16,820 nucleotides of DNA. It comes from an uncultured Clostridia bacterium (GTDB taxonomy: Bacteria > Bacillota > Clostridia > Peptostreptococcales > Anaerovoracaceae). The notes beneath the pieces are model-generated. The model saw only the letters and a program-made list of their open reading frames with translations, was not told where the DNA came from and ran no database searches. A program made the position numbers and the translations under genes. Below are positions 14,888-16,820 of the stretch, in pieces; the first letter of the stretch is position 1; every line of letters starts with the position of its first letter. Location: NCBI GenBank assembly GCA_937928455.1, contig CALFUG010000218.1:1-16820 (forward strand), given 5' to 3'.

Positions 14888-15043
14888 GCGTGTTCTCCTG
14901 AAAAGAGGCTTTATGTGGAGAAATGCGCCAATTGGACTTTAGGGTGCAGGCTGGGCAAGCCGGCCGTGGCCCGAAACATTTCAGGATTGCCGAAGCGGAT
15001 TTTCCGTAAAAGGGAACCTAGTAGGCAGAAAGGATCAAATAGG
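14888..15043 (+). promoter_or_regulatory. Long structured leader of rplM, candidate L13 leader RNA
   Basis: About 155 nt without a gene hold several pairings. TTCTCC (14893-14898) pairs with GGAGAA (14917-14922), enclosing AAAG/CTTT. TGCGCC (14924-14929) pairs with GGTGCA (14943-14948) with one wobble. GGCT/AGCC (14949-14961) follows, then TGCC (14988-14991) with GGCA (15024-15027), enclosing CGG/CCG. The ribosome binding site AAAGGA (15029-15034) lies directly after. Autogenous L13 leaders are known in Firmicutes. I assign this by position and structure, not by a matched consensus. Confidence 0.5.
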
Positions 15044-15472
15044 ATGAAAAGTTATGTTGCGAAGCCATCGGACATCCAGAGAAACTGGTATGTCATCGAT
15101 GCGGAAGGACAAACCTTGGGACGGCTGGCCTCGGAAGTAGCCACCCTGCTCCGAGGAAAGAAGAAGCCCACCTATACTCCTCACATGGATTGTGGTGATT
15201 ATGTCATCGTGATCAATGCAGAGAAGATAGAGGTTACCGGCAAAAAGAGAAAAGAAAAAATCTACAAGCATCATACCGGGTTTCCCGGAGGCTTGAGAGA
15301 AATCACCTTTGAAAAGTTGATTGCTAAGAAGCCGGAAGAAATCATTCGACATGCGGTGAAGGGCATGATGCCCAATGGCAAACTGGGACGTCAGATGTAC
15401 AAGAAGTTAAAGGTTTATGCAGGACCGGAGCATGCACATAAAGCTCAGAAGCCTGAAACCTGGAAATTTTAA
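15044..15472 (+). CDS. rplM: Large ribosomal subunit protein uL13
   Basis: This 142-residue protein binds 23S rRNA early in 50S assembly. The sequence has the usual uL13 layout: MKSYVAKPSDIQRNWYVID at the start, then QTLGRLAS, the LLRGKKKPTYTPHMDCGDYVIVINA segment (given in part: RGKKKPTYTPHMDCGD), HTGFPGGLRE, and the C-terminal GMMPNGKLGRQMYKKLKVYAG (in part: NGKLGRQMYKKLKVY). Length is normal. I chose the ATG at 15044, which follows AAAGGA at about nine bases. The frame is open for 43 codons further upstream, but that stretch lies in the structured leader and has no family similarity. rpsI follows after 18 bases, the near-universal rplM-rpsI pair. Control by a leader RNA is likely. Confidence 0.98.
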   Translation: MKSYVAKPSDIQRNWYVIDAEGQTLGRLASEVATLLRGKKKPTYTPHMDCGDYVIVINAEKIEVTGKKRKEKIYKHHTGFPGGLREITFEKLIAKKPEEIIRHAVKGMMPNGKLGRQMYKKLKVYAGPEHAHKAQKPETWKF

Positions 15473-15490
15473 GGAAGGGAGGAATAAGAA

Positions 15491-15886
15491 ATGGCGAAGA
15501 TGCAGTATCAAGGAACGGGTAGAAGAAAGAGTTCTGTTGCTAGAGTAAGATTAATCCCGGGAAAAGGAAATGTTACGGTCAACAAGAGACCTTTGGACGA
15601 GTTTTTTGGAATGGAAATCGTTCGACGAGAAGTGAGAAGACCTTTTGAAATCGCAGGTTGCGAAGGGAAGTTCGATGTGATTGCCACCGTACATGGCGGC
15701 GGATTTACCGGACAAGCCGGAGCCCTGAGACATGGGATTTCCCGTGCCCTCTGTGCCGTAGACAAAGAGACCTACCGACCCCTTTTAAAGGATGCCGGGT
15801 TCCTGACTCGAGATCCCAGAATGAAGGAAAGAAAGAAATACGGATTGAAGAAGGCGCGAAAAGCCAGCCAGTTCTCCAAGCGTTAA
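15491..15886 (+). CDS. rpsI: Small ribosomal subunit protein uS9
   Basis: This 131-residue 30S head protein reaches the P-site tRNA anticodon loop with its C-terminal tail, which ends in the conserved SKR here (FSKR). Family motifs are YQGTGRRKSSVARVRL near the start, VHGGGFTGQAGALRHGISRAL at about 68-88 (in part: GGGFTGQAGALRHGISRAL), and LTRDPRMKERKKYGLKKAR at about 105-123. The ATG follows GGGAGG (15477-15482) at eight bases. It is cotranscribed with rplM and followed 22 bases later by an intrinsic terminator, which closes the unit. The stretch shows no anomalies. Confidence 0.98.
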   Translation: MAKMQYQGTGRRKSSVARVRLIPGKGNVTVNKRPLDEFFGMEIVRREVRRPFEIAGCEGKFDVIATVHGGGFTGQAGALRHGISRALCAVDKETYRPLLKDAGFLTRDPRMKERKKYGLKKARKASQFSKR

Positions 15887-15908
15887 TTCTTACGGAAAAA
15901 GAATCATC

Positions 15909-15936
15909 AAAACCTCCGGAAACCCGGAGGTTTTTT
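15909..15936 (+). terminator. Intrinsic terminator of rplM-rpsI
   Basis: ACCTCCGG (15912-15919) pairs with CCGGAGGT (15924-15931) around AAAC, the stem extends into flanking A/T pairs, and a run of six T ends at 15936. It lies 22 bases after rpsI. Confidence 0.96.
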
Positions 15937-15973
15937 GTTGAAAAAACTTATGCCTTCTATTCTTGGGTCAATA

Positions 15974-16002
15974 TTGTCACAATCGGTTTAAAGTGATAAA
16001 AT
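15974..16002 (+). promoter_or_regulatory. Promoter of the membrane GGDEF gene
   Basis: A -35 TTGTCA (15974-15979) and a -10 TAAAAT (15997-16002) are 17 bp apart, with TGA before the -10 giving an extended form. ATTGTCACAAT (15973-15983) is a short palindrome covering the -35 that might be an operator, though it is too short to be sure. Confidence 0.65.
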
Positions 16003-16039
16003 GACATATAGGTTTTTTGGGAGTAAGGGTGGCAAGAAC

Positions 16040-16820
16040 ATGTTATATAACATTAGTTATGAAATTGCCGGAGTGATACTTACCACAGTAGTCGGAGTCC
16101 ACTTCTTTCGAGAAGAGCGGCTTCGCAATGTTCAGAATGCGCTTTTTGGCGTGTTTATTATTTTTATCCTGATGGCATGCCTATTGGATGTGGCAGGGGC
16201 TATCACCATCAGCTACCCTCATGCGGTGCCCCTCTATGTGAATTGGGTAGTAAACCAATTATTCTATTTTTGTCAAATCACCTTGCCGGTGTTGTTGTAT
16301 CTTTTTGTGTTGAATTTAAGCCAATTGATGACACCACGTCATAAAAAAATTATCCTTTGGTCTTTGGTGCCCTACGGTTTGGAATTATTAATATGGTTGG
16401 CCAATCCCTTAACCGGCCATTTCTTTTACTTTGCCTCCGATTTATCCTATCATCGCGGCGTATTATTATGGCTATTATATGTGGTCTTATTCCAATATTT
16501 CTTTCTGACAGCAGTAGCCCTGTTCAAATACCAGAGCGCTTTGCGGCGAGATCAACTTTACACCGTTCTTTCGTTTATGGTATTCACTCTTTTTGCCGTG
16601 TTGATTAATAAATGGAATCCGGAAATATTACTCACCGGCTTTGCCGCTTCTCTGGCGTTGGTGATGACGTATCTCACATTAAAAAACCCGGTGGAAGCTC
16701 AGGACGACTTGACCCGCGTATTCAATCGTACGTCTCTGTCCAATGTGATTAAAGAGAGGGAAGTGCTGAAAGGGACTAAGGATTTTGCTGTCATTTCCCT
16801 GGATGATTTTAATGGAATCA
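16040..16820 (+). CDS. Multi-pass membrane protein with C-terminal GGDEF domain, 3' end cut by window
   Basis: The 260 visible residues begin with about seven hydrophobic segments at roughly 8-23, 33-56, 65-92, 103-122, 139-162, 173-190 and 195-213. A GGDEF domain opens next: DDLTRVFNRTSL at 222-233 matches the family's DxLTGLxNR start, and ISLDDFNGI at 252-260 matches the strand carrying the metal-binding aspartate and the following FxxIN. The signature GGDEF loop is beyond the window, so it cannot be said whether it is an active diguanylate cyclase. The 7-TM input resembles the sensor regions of 7TM histidine kinases and cyclases, suggesting a membrane receptor making cyclic di-GMP. The ATG at 16040 has an AAGGGTGG site nine bases upstream. 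It has its own promoter after the rpsI terminator. No specific gene name is justified. Confidence 0.82.
   Translation, partial: MLYNISYEIAGVILTTVVGVHFFREERLRNVQNALFGVFIIFILMACLLDVAGAITISYPHAVPLYVNWVVNQLFYFCQITLPVLLYLFVLNLSQLMTPRHKKIILWSLVPYGLELLIWLANPLTGHFFYFASDLSYHRGVLLWLLYVVLFQYFFLTAVALFKYQSALRRDQLYTVLSFMVFTLFAVLINKWNPEILLTGFAASLALVMTYLTLKNPVEAQDDLTRVFNRTSLSNVIKEREVLKGTKDFAVISLDDFNGI

Noticed and set aside
14915..15043. A 43-codon upstream extension of rplM
   Set aside because: It lies in the structured leader. The ATG at 15044 gives the standard L13 N-terminus and has a ribosome binding site.
1..16820. CRISPR arrays, insertion sequences, tRNA or rRNA genes, defence or phage modules
   Set aside because: I saw no regularly spaced repeats, transposase or integrase motifs, or tRNA-like folds with CCA ends. 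The genes are core metabolism and translation.

Overview
This is a bacterial chromosomal window that looks like a Firmicute of the class Clostridia. The evidence is a T-box riboswitch, strong AGGAGG-type ribosome binding sites, TTGACA/TATAAT-type promoters often with a TGn extension, the rpmE-prfA-sua5-rpiB-upp gene order, and a his operon with short HisG plus HisZ. The base composition is moderate. I see no insertion sequence, phage gene, tRNA, rRNA or CRISPR array.

Layout. (1) 1-1749, minus strand: a nearly complete stand-alone TrpB-like (TrpB2) gene, preceded by its own promoter and a complete T-box leader whose specifier codon reads UGG (tryptophan). (2) 1802-2210, plus strand: rpmE (L31, zinc-binding type) as a single-gene unit with promoter, structured leader and terminator. 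(3) 2241-6959, plus strand: a housekeeping run prfA, sua5/tsaC2, rpiB, upp, tyrS, serving translation termination, t6A tRNA modification, pentose phosphate metabolism, uracil salvage and tyrosine charging. (4) 6996-14843, plus strand: a full-looking histidine operon hisZ-hisG-hisD-hisC-hisB-hisH-hisA-hisF/I/E. It has an extended -10 promoter, a near-perfect 20-bp palindrome at the expected transcription start, a second leader hairpin just before the ribosome binding site, and a 10-bp inverted copy of the -10 region upstream. (5) 14853-15936: rplM-rpsI (L13, S9) with promoter, long structured leader and terminator. (6) 15974 to the end: a promoter and the first 260 codons of a multi-pass membrane protein that enters a GGDEF domain at the window edge.

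How the genes work together. The his operon encodes every committed step from PRPP and ATP to histidine except histinol-phosphate dephosphorylation, which must be encoded elsewhere. HisG is the short form and needs HisZ. The last gene is an in-frame fusion of HisF (cyclase), HisI (PRAMP cyclohydrolase) and HisE (PRATP pyrophosphohydrolase), so one 466-residue chain carries steps 2, 3 and half of step 5. No separate hisI, hisE or hisIE is present in the operon.

Most of the window is ordinary core metabolism and translation, and I do not see a new defence or mobile system. The points most worth a second look are the HisF-HisI-HisE fusion, the regulatory DNA in front of hisZ, the tryptophan-specific T-box on trpB2, and the leaders of the ribosomal protein genes.
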